64,000 nucleotides of DNA from Actinomycetes bacterium (GCA_023461275.1 JAEYMI010000052.1:1-64000), one strand, 5' to 3'; numbered from the stretch's first letter, positions 1 through 9,278 are shown. The notes: a model not told the origin generated them from the sequence alone. Translations and numbers: made by a program.

Positions 1-114
1 CCCGAACGCTACCGGCATCGACGCCCCCAGGCCCCGATCGTTCCCGCGATCGTCGGCATCAACCACAAGACCACCAAGAAAACCCCAGTAACCAACCTGT
101 CTCAGACAGGTTGA
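1..114 (+). CDS. possible C-terminal end of an IS481-like transposase (partial)
   Basis: An open frame runs from the window edge to a TGA at 112-114 and ends in residues KTPVTNLSQTG. A basic tail closing with a VTNL-type motif is how I remember many IS481-family transposases ending; this is a weak match because only 37 residues are visible. The stop lies against a near-perfect palindrome (ACCTGTCT-C-AGACAGGT, 97-113), where an insertion-sequence inverted end would be expected. Downstream comes a broken repeat and a truncated transporter, which fits a mobile-element junction. It could also be the tail of an unrelated gene. Confidence 0.35.
   Translation, partial: PERYRHRRPQAPIVPAIVGINHKTTKKTPVTNLSQTG
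97..113. repeat. palindrome at probable IS end
   Basis: ACCTGTCT-C-AGACAGGT is a perfect inverted repeat with 8-base arms and a 1-base centre, overlapping the stop codon of the upstream open frame. It may be part of the terminal inverted repeat of an insertion sequence whose body lies left of the window. The exact element boundary cannot be set without the other end. Confidence 0.4.
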
Positions 115-1155
115 CTAATTCCGAGCAGGACGCGGACGACCGAAACCGACGCGGAAGAACCGAACGGCCCCGAACCCGACGCCGCGGAACCCGACGGCCC
201 CGAACCCGAACCCGACGCCCCCGACCATGACTCCCCCGTCGTCCCCCGGCCGGCGTTCCTCATCGCCCAGGGCATCCTCGGCACCTTCATCGGGACGATG
301 GCCGAGCCGGAAACGCTGTCCGGGCTGGGGTCGTCGTGGTTCCCGGTACTCGTCATCGGCATCGCCACCCTCGCGCTCTCGGTGGCCGGCGGAGCGCTGC
401 TGGGGCTGCACAAACTCGTCGATCCGCTCACCGGGTCGCTGGCACTGGTGGCCGGCGGGGCGTCGGGCCTGGTGGCGCTGACCAGGGAGTTCGGCGGCGA
501 CGAACGCATGGTCGCGGTCATCCAGTACCTGCGGGTGGCGCTGGTGACCATCAGCATCCCGCTGGTCGCCTCACTGGTCTTCGACGCGAAGTCCGGCACG
601 GCCGTCGTCGAACCACCGTCAGCCGCCGACCAGGCGTGGGGCCTGCTGCTGCTGGCCGTGTGCCTGGGCCTCGGCATCCCGCTGGGCCGGCTGCTGCATC
701 TGCCGGCTTCCGGACTGCTCGGCCCGCTGGCGTTGTCCACCATCGCCGAGCTCACCGGGGTCGCCGGCGACGCCGCGGTCAGCTCGATCGTGCTGAACAT
801 CGCGTACGCGATCATCGGCTGGCAGGCCGGGCTCGGTTTCACCATGCCGCGCCTCCGGGCCATCGGGCGCGTGCTGCCGATGGCGCTGGCGCTGATCCTC
901 GCCATCGGCGTCGGATGTGCACTGCTCGGGGTGCTGCTGTCGGCGTGGACCGGCGAATCGATGTTCGACTGCTATCTGGCCACCACCCCGGGCGGGATCT
1001 ACGCGGTGCTGGCCGCCGCCACCGCAGCCGGCTCCAACGTCGCATTCGTGGTGGCCGCGCAGATCCTGCGGGTGCTGTTGATGCTGTTCGTGGCACCTTT
1101 TGCGGCCCGCGCCGCCACCCGACGACTCGGACCGGCAAGCCCACCTGCGACGTGA
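115..1155 (+). pseudogene. AbrB-family membrane transporter, 5'-truncated
   Basis: The frame is open from 115 but has no ATG, GTG or TTG before the conserved region; the first ATG (298) lies inside it. Family similarity begins near codon 238 (VPRPAFLIAQGILGTFIG) and runs through a first-repeat segment (LVAGGASGLVALTREFGGD) and a second repeat ending in TTPGGIYAVLAA, with about eight hydrophobic segments. Family members are about 350 residues and have one or two more membrane segments in front, which are missing. The start of the frame reads through a half repeat (128-160) and a Pro/Glu/Asp-rich stretch. I infer that the 5' end was lost by insertion or deletion at the left junction. The substrate of this family is poorly defined. 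Confidence 0.7.
128..160 (-). repeat. half copy of the 70-bp palindromic element (family R2)
   Basis: Read on the minus strand, these 33 bases match the left arm of the complete element at 36602-36671 with one mismatch (GTTCTTCCGCGTCGG start). The match stops at about position 128, where the other arm should begin, and is replaced by the sequence that carries the IS-like palindrome. The other complete copy is at 32751-32820. Confidence 0.7.
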
Positions 1156-1171
1156 CGATAAAGTCGACGGT

Positions 1172-2563
1172 ATGAGCGAGATCACCGGCACGGACGCCAC
1201 CGACGGCACCACCGAGGCCACCGCGCACGAGCCCGACGCCACCGAGCCCGACGCCGCCGAGGCCACCGAGGCCACCGCAGCCGAGACGACCGCCGCACCC
1301 GACACCACCGCCGCAGCCCGGCGCGAGTTCGACGTCGTCGTCTACGGTGCCACCGGCTTCGTCGGCGAGCTGACCGCCAAGTACCTCGCCGATCACGCCC
1401 CCATCGGCACCCGGATCGCGCTGGCCGGACGGTCGGAGACCAAGCTGGCCGCCACCCGCCGTCGACTCCCCGCCCGCGCGCACGACTGGCCGCTGATCAT
1501 CGCCGACGCCGACTCCCCGAGTTCGCTCGACGCGATGGTCGCGCGCACCCGCGTGGTCTGCACCACCGTCGGGCCGTACCTGAAGTACGGCGAATCTCTC
1601 GTCGTCGCGGCCGCCTCGGCCGGCACCGACTACGTCGACCTCACCGGCGAGGTCCCCTTCGTCCACTACTCCATCAACAAGGCCCACGAGACCGCGGTGG
1701 CCACCGGCGCGCGCATCGTGCATTCCTGCGGATTCGATTCGGTCCCTTCCGATCTCGGCGTCTATACGCTGTACACCACAATCCGCGACGACGACGCGGG
1801 CGACCTCACCGACACCACGCTGGTGGTGCGTTCGTTCCGCGGCGGCGTCTCCGGCGGCACCATCGACTCGATGCGCGTCATCGCCGACGAGGCCCGCGAC
1901 TCCCAGAAACGACGCCTCATGCTCAACCCGCAGGCCCTTTCGGGCGGCCCGGGTGACACACCGAGGGTGAGCATGTCGTCCGAACCCAACGACATGGCCA
2001 TCGTCAGCGCCAAGAAGGTCGATCCGTCGCTGAGCGGCACGCTGGCCCCGTTCTTCATGGCCTCGCACAACACGCGCATCGTCCGACGATCGAATGCGTT
2101 GTTGGACAACGCCTATGGCGAGAAGTTCCACTACGCGGAGACGATGAACGTCGGCCATCTGCCCGCGGTGTCCACCGCGATCGCCGGGCTCGTGGGCGTC
2201 GGCACCGGCCTGTTCCTGGGCGCGATGACCTTCCGCCCCACCCGCAAGGTCCTCGACCGCGTGCTGCCCGCCCCCGGAAAGGGACCGAGCGAGAAGACCC
2301 GCGATAGCGGCTACTTCGTCCTCGACACCTACACGGTGACCACCACCGGCCGCCGCTACCGGTCCACGGTGCGCGCCTCCGGCGATCCCGGCTACAAGGC
2401 GACCGCGGTAATGCTCGGCGAAAGCGCCCTCGCTCTGGCCCTCGACCGCGACCGCCTGCCCGCCCGGTCCGGCGTCCTCACACCCGCCACTGCGATGGGT
2501 GACGTTCTCACAGAGCGACTTCGAGATGCCGGATTCACCATCGAGGCCACAGAACTGAAATAA
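1172..2563 (+). CDS. saccharopine dehydrogenase-like NAD(P)-binding oxidoreductase (trans-acting enoyl reductase family)
   Basis: The protein has 463 residues from the ATG at 1172; a start at 1100 would overlap the upstream transporter. The first ~50 residues are Thr/Ala/Glu-rich and probably disordered. A Rossmann fold follows (DVVVYGATGFVGELTAKYL), then a family-typical CTTVGPYLKYGE and a DYVDLTGEVPF segment. It resembles mycobacterial Rv2449c-type proteins of about 420 residues, related to the trans-acting enoyl reductase of phthiocerol/phenolic glycolipid synthesis. A hydrophobic stretch (AIAGLVGVGTGLFLGAM) suggests membrane association. The substrate is unknown; lipid-related reduction is an inference from the family. 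Confidence 0.8.
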   Translation: MSEITGTDATDGTTEATAHEPDATEPDAAEATEATAAETTAAPDTTAAARREFDVVVYGATGFVGELTAKYLADHAPIGTRIALAGRSETKLAATRRRLPARAHDWPLIIADADSPSSLDAMVARTRVVCTTVGPYLKYGESLVVAAASAGTDYVDLTGEVPFVHYSINKAHETAVATGARIVHSCGFDSVPSDLGVYTLYTTIRDDDAGDLTDTTLVVRSFRGGVSGGTIDSMRVIADEARDSQKRRLMLNPQALSGGPGDTPRVSMSSEPNDMAIVSAKKVDPSLSGTLAPFFMASHNTRIVRRSNALLDNAYGEKFHYAETMNVGHLPAVSTAIAGLVGVGTGLFLGAMTFRPTRKVLDRVLPAPGKGPSEKTRDSGYFVLDTYTVTTTGRRYRSTVRASGDPGYKATAVMLGESALALALDRDRLPARSGVLTPATAMGDVLTERLRDAGFTIEATELK

Positions 2564-2570
2564 TCGACCC

Positions 2571-3608
2571 ATGACTACCCGTCGACGCGCCGCACATCGT
2601 CGTAAATCGGGACGCCTGTTTCCGGGCCGCCTGCTGATGGGCGCGGTTATCGCGCTCGTCTGCACGACGACGGCCTCCGGAATCGTCGCGGCACCGGCCG
2701 GGGCGGCCCCCGGATTCGCGGTCACCGACCTCGGCCCGGGCAAACTCGTCGTCATCCCCGGACCGGCCGCCACCTGGGTCGACCAGCACCCCACCGACCG
2801 GCTCACGCCGTCCATCAAGCGGCGCATCGCCGACCGCCCGAACGCGCTGTGGGTCACCGGCAACCTCTCCGACGATCTCCGCAACATCCGCGACGCGGTC
2901 GGCGTCGCCCGGCGGGTCGACGGCACCCTGCAGGTGGTGCTCTACAACATCCCCGGACGCAACGACGGCCTCGCGCCGCTGACCGCGCTCTCGTCGGGTT
3001 CCTACCGGCAGTGGGTCGACGCCATCTCCACCGCGATCGGCCCGCGGACCCGGACCATCGTCATCGTCGAACCCGACGCCCTGTGGTTCCTCGACCGCCA
3101 AGCGGGCAACATCCTCAGTCCGGCCGCACAACGACTCGACCTGCTCCGCTACGCGGTGACCCGATTCTCCAAACACAACCGGTCGCGCATCTACGTCGAC
3201 GCCGGAACCGCGTCGGGTTCGGTCAGCCCGGCCCGGATGGCCACCCTGCTGCTCGACTCCGGGGTGAACGGAAACGTCGGATTCGCGGTCAACACAAGCT
3301 CTTTCGCCCCTACCGAGCGAATCAAGCCCTACGCCATGCAGATTCGCGCGCAACTGCTGCGCCAGGGCGGCGTGCACGCCCGCTACGTGGTGGACACCAG
3401 CCGTAACGGAAATCCCAACTGGGACAACACCTGGTGTAACCCAGCGGGCCGCAAGATCGGCAAGCTGCCCGGCCCGGTGGACGCCGACGGCCAGGACTAC
3501 AACCTGTGGATCAAGCAACCCGGACAGTCCGACGGACCGTGCGGCACCGCGCCGAGAAGCTACGGCGGCGAGTTCCTGCCCGGCGAGGCCACCGGAATGC
3601 TCGGCTAG
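2571..3608 (+). CDS. secreted glycoside hydrolase family 6 (cellulase-like)
   Basis: The 345-residue protein begins with a basic signal peptide and hydrophobic core (about 1-46, cleavage near GAAP). GH6 landmarks follow: VLYNIPGRND (123-132), IVEPDAL with Asp169 as the expected proton donor, a conserved DTSRNGN (Asp275), NWDNTWCNPAGRKIG, and WIKQPGQSDGPCG. It is the inverting endoglucanase/cellobiohydrolase family acting on beta-1,4-glucan. Oddly, the usual RDC triad is RND here, so the Asp that helps the acid in characterised enzymes is Asn131. The stop overlaps the GTG start of the next gene (TAGTG), suggesting co-transcription with the glycosyltransferase. Confidence 0.88.
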   Translation: MTTRRRAAHRRKSGRLFPGRLLMGAVIALVCTTTASGIVAAPAGAAPGFAVTDLGPGKLVVIPGPAATWVDQHPTDRLTPSIKRRIADRPNALWVTGNLSDDLRNIRDAVGVARRVDGTLQVVLYNIPGRNDGLAPLTALSSGSYRQWVDAISTAIGPRTRTIVIVEPDALWFLDRQAGNILSPAAQRLDLLRYAVTRFSKHNRSRIYVDAGTASGSVSPARMATLLLDSGVNGNVGFAVNTSSFAPTERIKPYAMQIRAQLLRQGGVHARYVVDTSRNGNPNWDNTWCNPAGRKIGKLPGPVDADGQDYNLWIKQPGQSDGPCGTAPRSYGGEFLPGEATGMLG

Positions 3609-4720
3609 TGGACGTTGACCGTCCGCCGAGGATCGAACCTCTGAGGATCGTGGTGGTCGGTCCGGCGCCCGCTGGACCGAACAGCCGAGGTGGAATGGCG
3701 ACCGTGATGAGCGCCATGTGCGACATCGCCCTCGCCGACGCCACCATCACCATGATTCCCACCTTCACCGACACCGGCGTCGTGCACCGCACCGCGACCG
3801 GTCTGGTGGGCATGCTGCGCGCCGCGTGGCTGGTCCTCACCGGCGACGTCGACGTCCTGCACGTGCACCTCGCGCACGGCGGCAGCGTCATCCGCAAGGC
3901 CTTCCCCCTCCTGGCCGCCCGGATACGTGGCATTCCGGCCGTCATCCACGGCCACTCCTACAACTTCGGCGAGTGGTTCCGCGGACTGCCCAAACCTGCT
4001 GCCGCACTGGTTCGTTGGGCGTTACCGGCCGACCGGTGGCTCATCCTCGGCAACGATCTCGCCGACGAGTACCGCGACATCTTGGAGCTCGACGCCGCCC
4101 GGGTGTCGGTGCTGCACAACCCAGCTCCCGCGCTACCGACCCCTCGCGAGCAGCGATTCGCCGCCCAGGGTGTCGTGATGGTCGCGCTCGGCAGGCTCGG
4201 CGAGCGCAAGGGCACCTTCGACATCATTGCCGCGATCACGTCGCTGCCGCAGGAGGTGCGTGAGCGCCTGATCGTCGTGCTGGCCGGCGACGGCGAGGTG
4301 CAGCGCGCCCGGGAGGCCGCGGCCGAGCTCGACGGTGTGGTCACCATCCGCGACTGGCTCAACCCCGATCAGCGTGACGCACTCCTCGCCGCGGCCGACG
4401 TCCTGCTGTTGCCCAGTTACGACGAAGGCCTGCCGATGGCACTGCTGGAGGCGATGGCGGCGGGGATCGCCCCGATCACCTCGCCGGTCGGAGCCATCGG
4501 CGACGTGATCGTCGACGGCGTGAACGGCATCCTGGTGACGCCCGGCGACGTGCCCGCGCTGGCCGCCGCGATCAGTTCACTGGCCACCGACGACGAACGC
4601 CGCGCCGGCATCGCCGCCAACGCCCGCGCGACCGCCGACGAGTTCTCCGTCGACAACTGGCACCGGACCATGGTCGATCTGTGGCGCGAGCTCAGCGAGG
4701 CTGCGGCACCACGCTGGTGA
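3608..4720 (+). CDS. family 4 glycosyltransferase
   Basis: The 370-residue GT-B protein opens with LRIVVVGPAPAGPNSRGGM, the N-terminal nucleotide-fold glycine-rich loop. The C-terminal donor-site motif is DEGLPMALLEAMAAG, followed by a conserved PVGAIGDVI. The GTG at 3608 overlaps the previous stop by one base and precedes the first conserved block closely; an upstream frame through the GH6 gene is out of phase with it. It probably adds one sugar to a lipid-linked repeat unit on the cytoplasmic face. Its last 29 bases overlap the 3' end of the convergent glycosyltransferase gene. Donor and acceptor are unknown. Confidence 0.85.
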   Translation: MDVDRPPRIEPLRIVVVGPAPAGPNSRGGMATVMSAMCDIALADATITMIPTFTDTGVVHRTATGLVGMLRAAWLVLTGDVDVLHVHLAHGGSVIRKAFPLLAARIRGIPAVIHGHSYNFGEWFRGLPKPAAALVRWALPADRWLILGNDLADEYRDILELDAARVSVLHNPAPALPTPREQRFAAQGVVMVALGRLGERKGTFDIIAAITSLPQEVRERLIVVLAGDGEVQRAREAAAELDGVVTIRDWLNPDQRDALLAAADVLLLPSYDEGLPMALLEAMAAGIAPITSPVGAIGDVIVDGVNGILVTPGDVPALAAAISSLATDDERRAGIAANARATADEFSVDNWHRTMVDLWRELSEAAAPRW

Positions 4721-5741
4721 GCACCTCACGCAACCGCGCACCCACCACCTCGGGCGCGAAGTGCGCGTCGTAATGCTTGCGCGCCGAATATCCATGCAGC
4801 GCCGCGGTTTCCGGTTCCGCCAGTAATCCGAGCACATCGGCGAGGCCCGCCGCGTCGTCCTTGTCGATCGGTTCGACGCCGGGCGGTTGGAACTCCGGCA
4901 GGGCGCCTTCGGTGGAGACGATGGGCGTCACGCCTGCCTGCATCGACAGCACCTGCACCCCGCTCTGGGTGGCCACCCGATAGTGCGCGATCGACCCCTT
5001 GGCGCGCCGCAGCACCGGCAGCAGTTCGGAGTTCTGGTACGCGCCGCCGTTCCACCACACCGTCGACGGCAGATCCGGTAGCCGCTCGGCGCTGCCGTAC
5101 AGACGCAGCACGTCGCCGCGGTAGGCCGACGATCCGACGTGAATCTCCCACGCGCGCAACACGACGTCGAGGTTCTTGTAGGCGTTGAGCCGGCCGATCA
5201 TCACGAAGTCACGTCGCTCGTCGGCCGGTGCGGGGGTGCTCAGGTCGATCCCGGCACCCGGCCGGTCGACGACATCACTGGACAGCGGGATCGCCACCGG
5301 CGGTGCTACATCTGCCGGAAGTGCCTGTGCGACATGCTGACTGAAACACAGCGTGGCCTGCGCGGATCGGTTCCATCGGTCGAACACCGCGGCTTCGACG
5401 CGGGGCCGCTGCTCGTGCGCGTCGTGCGGGCGGTCGTCGTGGACGACGTCGATCCGCGGCTTGCGGCCGGCGAACGCGATCCAGCGCGGGTCGCGGACCA
5501 GTTCGGTGACCACCACGTCGGCGTCGAATCGTCGCAGTTGCGCTGCGGCGCGGGCGAATTGCGGCCAGGTGGCGGCAGTCTTGAACCGTGGGTCGAGCAC
5601 CACCTCCCAGTCGGTGGGCGTGACCGGTTCGGGATGCTGATCCGAGGTCACCAGGATCACCTGACCACCTGCGGCACGCAGCATCTCGCAGTGCACCCGA
5701 GCCAGTGTGCGCATCCACGGCGACAACCAGAGAACCTTCAC
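4692..5741 (-). CDS. glycosyltransferase (GT-B fold, GT4-like)
   Basis: The protein has 349 residues from the GTG at 5741 (VKVLWLSPWMR), chosen because an AGGA lies 9 bases upstream; GTGs at 5747 and 5780 are alternatives, the last overlapping the upstream gene's end. The N-terminal LSPWMRTLARVH and the C-terminal GVTPIVSTEGALPEF region fit GT4-like enzymes, though the acidic E-x7-E pair is weaker than in its neighbours. It follows the GT2-GT4 fusion on the same strand, in what looks like an operon starting at the flippase (9239). Role: sugar addition in exopolysaccharide assembly (inferred). Confidence 0.75.
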   Translation of the reverse strand: MKVLWLSPWMRTLARVHCEMLRAAGGQVILVTSDQHPEPVTPTDWEVVLDPRFKTAATWPQFARAAAQLRRFDADVVVTELVRDPRWIAFAGRKPRIDVVHDDRPHDAHEQRPRVEAAVFDRWNRSAQATLCFSQHVAQALPADVAPPVAIPLSSDVVDRPGAGIDLSTPAPADERRDFVMIGRLNAYKNLDVVLRAWEIHVGSSAYRGDVLRLYGSAERLPDLPSTVWWNGGAYQNSELLPVLRRAKGSIAHYRVATQSGVQVLSMQAGVTPIVSTEGALPEFQPPGVEPIDKDDAAGLADVLGLLAEPETAALHGYSARKHYDAHFAPEVVGARLREVLTSVVPQPR

Positions 5742-5769
5742 GGCCACCCGTCCTGCATTGCGGCAGCCG

Positions 5770-7713
5770 TCACCGCGCACTCAGCGTGGCGTCGATGGCG
5801 TTCTCGTAGGCATCGGCCATCGCGTCGACGGTGTAGAGCGCCGAGCATCGCTGATATCCCTTGTCGCCCAACGCGGTCAGCCGTTCCCGGTCGGCCATCG
5901 CGTAGGTCAGGCCCGCTCGCCACTGCTCGACGTTCGCCTCGGGCACCAGGATGCCTGCGCTGCCGCCGTCGAGCATGTCGCCCACCGCGCAGACGTCGGT
6001 GGAGATCACCGGCAGCCGACGCGCCATCGCCTCCACGATCACCAGCGGGAAGGCCTCGGATCGGCTCGGTACGCACACCAGGTCCGCCTCGGCGAAGGCA
6101 TGTTTGGGTCCGGGTGACCAACCGCGCCAACGAATCCGGTCCAGCAGATCCGGTGGCGTCAGCGCCTCCAGCCGCTCTCGGTCGGGTCCGTCACCGAAGA
6201 TGTCGAGTTCCCAGTGCAGGTCCCGCAGCCCGTCGAGCGCCTCGACCAGCAGGTGCGGATTCTTGTGTTCGACGATCCGCGAGAGCATCACCAACCGCAA
6301 CGGCCCCGACGCGGGGATGCTGCGCGGCGGGCAATCCTGCAGCTGCGCGGCCGTCAGCACGCCGTTGGGCGCGATGAAGTGGCGGTCGTTGAGATGCTGA
6401 AAACGCGTGGCCTCGTCCCAGTGCGCGGGCGAGAGCGCGATGAAACCGTCGGCCCGGCTCATCGCGCGGGCCAGCGGCGCGGAGTAGGTCGGCTGATCGG
6501 GTTCAGGCGGGATGTGCGCCCCTACCAACCACTTTCGGCCGCGTTTGGCGTTGCGCCACAACGTGGCGAACCCGGTCTCGGTGTTGGTGTCACCACTGAT
6601 CAGGACCACCGCGTCGCCGGTATCGAGCATCGGCGCCCACCACGGTTGGCGCACCACCCGGATCGACGCCGGGATCTCGGCGATCAGCGGCCCGAACCGC
6701 TGAATGCACACGATGGTCACCTGATAGCCGCGACGATCGAGTTCGGTGGCCAGCAGCACATGCTGGCGTTCGGCGCCGCCGTACACCAACTGGTTGACGG
6801 TGATCACCACCGACGCCCGGCGCTCGGCCACCGCCCGGCGATACGCGGCGCGATCCCGGCGTGCCGACCGCTGCACCCGGTCGATGACGCCGCAGCCGGC
6901 GATGTAGAGGTCGGCGAACCGTTTGCCTTGGGACTGTTCGACATTGAGCGCGATGTTGGCCTGTAGCAGGTCCGACGACCGGCGCGCCGCCGGACCGTCA
7001 TCGGCCACTGTGCCGTGTCCGGTGTGGGTGACCCCGACCTCGTCGGCCAGCAACAGTCGACGCCCGGCCTGCCGTGCGCGCCGCTGCCACTGTTCTTCCT
7101 CGCCGTAGAGGAAGAACTCCTCGTCGAAGGCTCCCACCTGCGCCCACGCGTCGGCCCGGATGGCCAGACACGCGCCGGTCAGGTAGCCGCCGACTTCGGT
7201 GGGCTGCTCGGGATAGAGCGACGTGGCCGGCAGGGACCGCAGCTTCGGCGAGTACCACGCGTGATCGAGCAACCGCCCGACGACGCCGACCTCGCGATGG
7301 GCCACATCCCAACTACGATGCGTGACACCCTCATTCGGATCCAACACCATCGGAGCGACCGCGGCCACGTCGGGTTGCGACAGCAGCGACCTGGTGACGG
7401 AGAGGTCGCAGCGCAGCACCGCGTCCGGATTCAACAGCAGGAAATCGTGTCCGTCGGTCAGGTCGGCGAGCCGGTTGACCGCGGCAGCGAAACCGAGGTT
7501 TGTAGAACCCAACTGCCACAGCACATCCGGGTACTGCGGAGCCAGCTCGCGCACACCGTCGTCGTCACCGGAGTTGTCCCACACCAGGACCCGCTCACCG
7601 GGAAGCCGGCGCCGGACCGATTCCAGACACGTCTGGAGTAGCTCGGGGTTGCGGTACGCGACGATCAGTACGTCGAGCGGCGCGGGCGAGCCGGCCTCAG
7701 ATGACCGGGTCAT
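5770..7713 (-). CDS. two-domain glycosyltransferase (GT2-GT4 fusion)
   Basis: The 647-residue protein joins two catalytic modules. Residues ~13-240 form a GT2/rhamnosyltransferase-like GT-A domain (VLIVAYRN, LGSTNLGFAAAVNR, LLLNPDA, GAFDEEFFLYGEE). Residues ~310-640 form a GT-B GT4 domain (VYGGAERQHVLLATEL, MLSRIVEHKNP, VPSRSEAFPLVIVEAMA). The ATG at 7713 overlaps the upstream flippase stop (ATGA) and has a strong ribosome site, GAGGAGGAGGT. A longer frame reading through to 9045 is a shadow of the flippase gene. The fusion implies two consecutive sugar additions by one polypeptide; donors are unknown. Confidence 0.85.
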   Translation of the reverse strand: MTRSSEAGSPAPLDVLIVAYRNPELLQTCLESVRRRLPGERVLVWDNSGDDDGVRELAPQYPDVLWQLGSTNLGFAAAVNRLADLTDGHDFLLLNPDAVLRCDLSVTRSLLSQPDVAAVAPMVLDPNEGVTHRSWDVAHREVGVVGRLLDHAWYSPKLRSLPATSLYPEQPTEVGGYLTGACLAIRADAWAQVGAFDEEFFLYGEEEQWQRRARQAGRRLLLADEVGVTHTGHGTVADDGPAARRSSDLLQANIALNVEQSQGKRFADLYIAGCGVIDRVQRSARRDRAAYRRAVAERRASVVITVNQLVYGGAERQHVLLATELDRRGYQVTIVCIQRFGPLIAEIPASIRVVRQPWWAPMLDTGDAVVLISGDTNTETGFATLWRNAKRGRKWLVGAHIPPEPDQPTYSAPLARAMSRADGFIALSPAHWDEATRFQHLNDRHFIAPNGVLTAAQLQDCPPRSIPASGPLRLVMLSRIVEHKNPHLLVEALDGLRDLHWELDIFGDGPDRERLEALTPPDLLDRIRWRGWSPGPKHAFAEADLVCVPSRSEAFPLVIVEAMARRLPVISTDVCAVGDMLDGGSAGILVPEANVEQWRAGLTYAMADRERLTALGDKGYQRCSALYTVDAMADAYENAIDATLSAR

Positions 7714-9239
7714 GTCGGCACCTCCTCCTCGGCGATGCCGTGCGGCAGCGACGGCGCGGTCTGGCGTGACATGATCGTGCGGAAGTACGACATTCGCGCC
7801 GGGCCGAAAATCAACTGCGCGACAACGTATCCGACTATCGACGCGAATCCGGCGAGGATCACCGAAACCCCGACCAGCGCCCACGCGATCCCAGCCGAGA
7901 CCACCAACGCCGGCACACATCGCAGGATGAACACGATCGGCTGGACATGCAGCGACATCGACACCATCTTGATGTTCACGATCAGCAGGCCGAGCACTTC
8001 GGTGCACACCAGCGCGAATGCCGCCCCGCGCGAACCGTAGAACGGCACGATGGCCACGTTGAGGACGATGTTCACCGCGAGGTTCACCAGGTTCACCCGC
8101 ATCAAGAAGACCTGCTTGTGCGCGGCGAACAAGGCTTGGGAGATGGCGGCATTGATGAAGGTGACAGCCGCCGCGGTGAACAACATCGCCAGCACCGAGT
8201 GCCCGCCGGAGAACTGGTCGGAGCCGACCAGCGTCATCAGCGCGCCGCTGAGCACTGCCCCCACCACCACCAGTGGCAGCGCGATCAGATAGAGCACCTC
8301 GAGCACACCGCGCACGAAATCGACGAACTCGTCGCGGTTGCGCGCAAACAACTCGGTGAACGTCGACAGCGAACTGGCCATGAACAGTTCCGGCACCATC
8401 GACGCGGTGAAGGCCAGCGTGTAGGCCAGCGCATAAATACCCACCTGATCCGGCGTCGAAAGCAACGACAGGATGACGCCGTCGATCCGCCAGTACAGGA
8501 CGCCGATCACGAGGATCGCGGTCTGCGGCAGGCTTTCGCGGATCAGGTCGATCGACATGGCGTAGGAATATGCGGGCCGCAGCGACATGACTTTGCCGGC
8601 CGAGACCGCCTTGACCACCAATTGGATTGCCGGCGGCACCAATTGGACGATGCCGAACCAGTAGAGCGAGGCGTCGGTGACCACCAGGATGATGGTCAGC
8701 ACCATCGAGGCCACCCGGCTGAGGACGTCGGCGGCGGCGACCGCGCCGAACCGCACCCGCACCATGAACACCGGGTCGAAGGAATTTCCGAGTGCCGTCA
8801 ACGACAAGCTGCCGGTGATGATCAGCACCAGCACGGCGGTTTCGGGGAGGTTGCGGTAGGTGGCGACGCCGGTGATCATCGCGATCGCGGTCAGTGGTAC
8901 GCACAGCACCGACGACAGACCGAGATTGACGCGGACGAGGCGGGCGAGGTTCTCGTAGTCGGTGCCCAGACCCGACCGCGCGCCGTCGTTGGTGACACGC
9001 CGCACCACCACGGCGTTGATGCCGAGTTCGGTCAGGCTCAGCCACAATGCGACGAACATGATCGCGGCCTGCAGATGACCGTAGGATTCCGGTCCCAATT
9101 GCCGGGTGGTGAGGCTGACCGTGACCAACGACGCGGCCGTACCGCCGATCCGCGCGACCATCTGAAGTGCGGTCGCCGACGCGATTCTGGAGCGCGGTTC
9201 GGCGTCGTCGACGGATGCCGCGCGTTCCTCAGTCGTCAT
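7710..9239 (-). CDS. oligosaccharide flippase, Wzx type (copy 1)
   Basis: The protein has 509 residues, about 12-14 hydrophobic segments and little soluble sequence, as in the MATE/PST flippase superfamily that moves undecaprenyl-linked repeat units across the membrane. The first transmembrane block (ALQMVARIGGTAASLVTVSL) has the usual layout. The ATG at 9239 lies 3 bases after GGGGGG. It heads a minus-strand operon with the two glycosyltransferase genes that follow, the first by a 4-base ATGA overlap. It is divergent from the GT4 gene at 9381. Confidence 0.83.
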   Translation of the reverse strand: MTTEERAASVDDAEPRSRIASATALQMVARIGGTAASLVTVSLTTRQLGPESYGHLQAAIMFVALWLSLTELGINAVVVRRVTNDGARSGLGTDYENLARLVRVNLGLSSVLCVPLTAIAMITGVATYRNLPETAVLVLIITGSLSLTALGNSFDPVFMVRVRFGAVAAADVLSRVASMVLTIILVVTDASLYWFGIVQLVPPAIQLVVKAVSAGKVMSLRPAYSYAMSIDLIRESLPQTAILVIGVLYWRIDGVILSLLSTPDQVGIYALAYTLAFTASMVPELFMASSLSTFTELFARNRDEFVDFVRGVLEVLYLIALPLVVVGAVLSGALMTLVGSDQFSGGHSVLAMLFTAAAVTFINAAISQALFAAHKQVFLMRVNLVNLAVNIVLNVAIVPFYGSRGAAFALVCTEVLGLLIVNIKMVSMSLHVQPIVFILRCVPALVVSAGIAWALVGVSVILAGFASIVGYVVAQLIFGPARMSYFRTIMSRQTAPSLPHGIAEEEVPT

Positions 9240-9278
9240 TTTCCCCCCAGCAAGCGGTGCTACCTACACGCCGTAACG

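Noticed and set aside
839..2926. 695-codon frame on the minus strand
   Set aside because: It runs antisense to the oxidoreductase and GH6 genes, is Arg/Gly-rich and matches no domain; typical of GC-rich shadows.
7714..9045. Upstream extension of the glycosyltransferase fusion frame
   Set aside because: It is Arg-rich, lies out of phase inside the flippase gene, and a strong ribosome site with ATGA overlap marks the true start at 7713.
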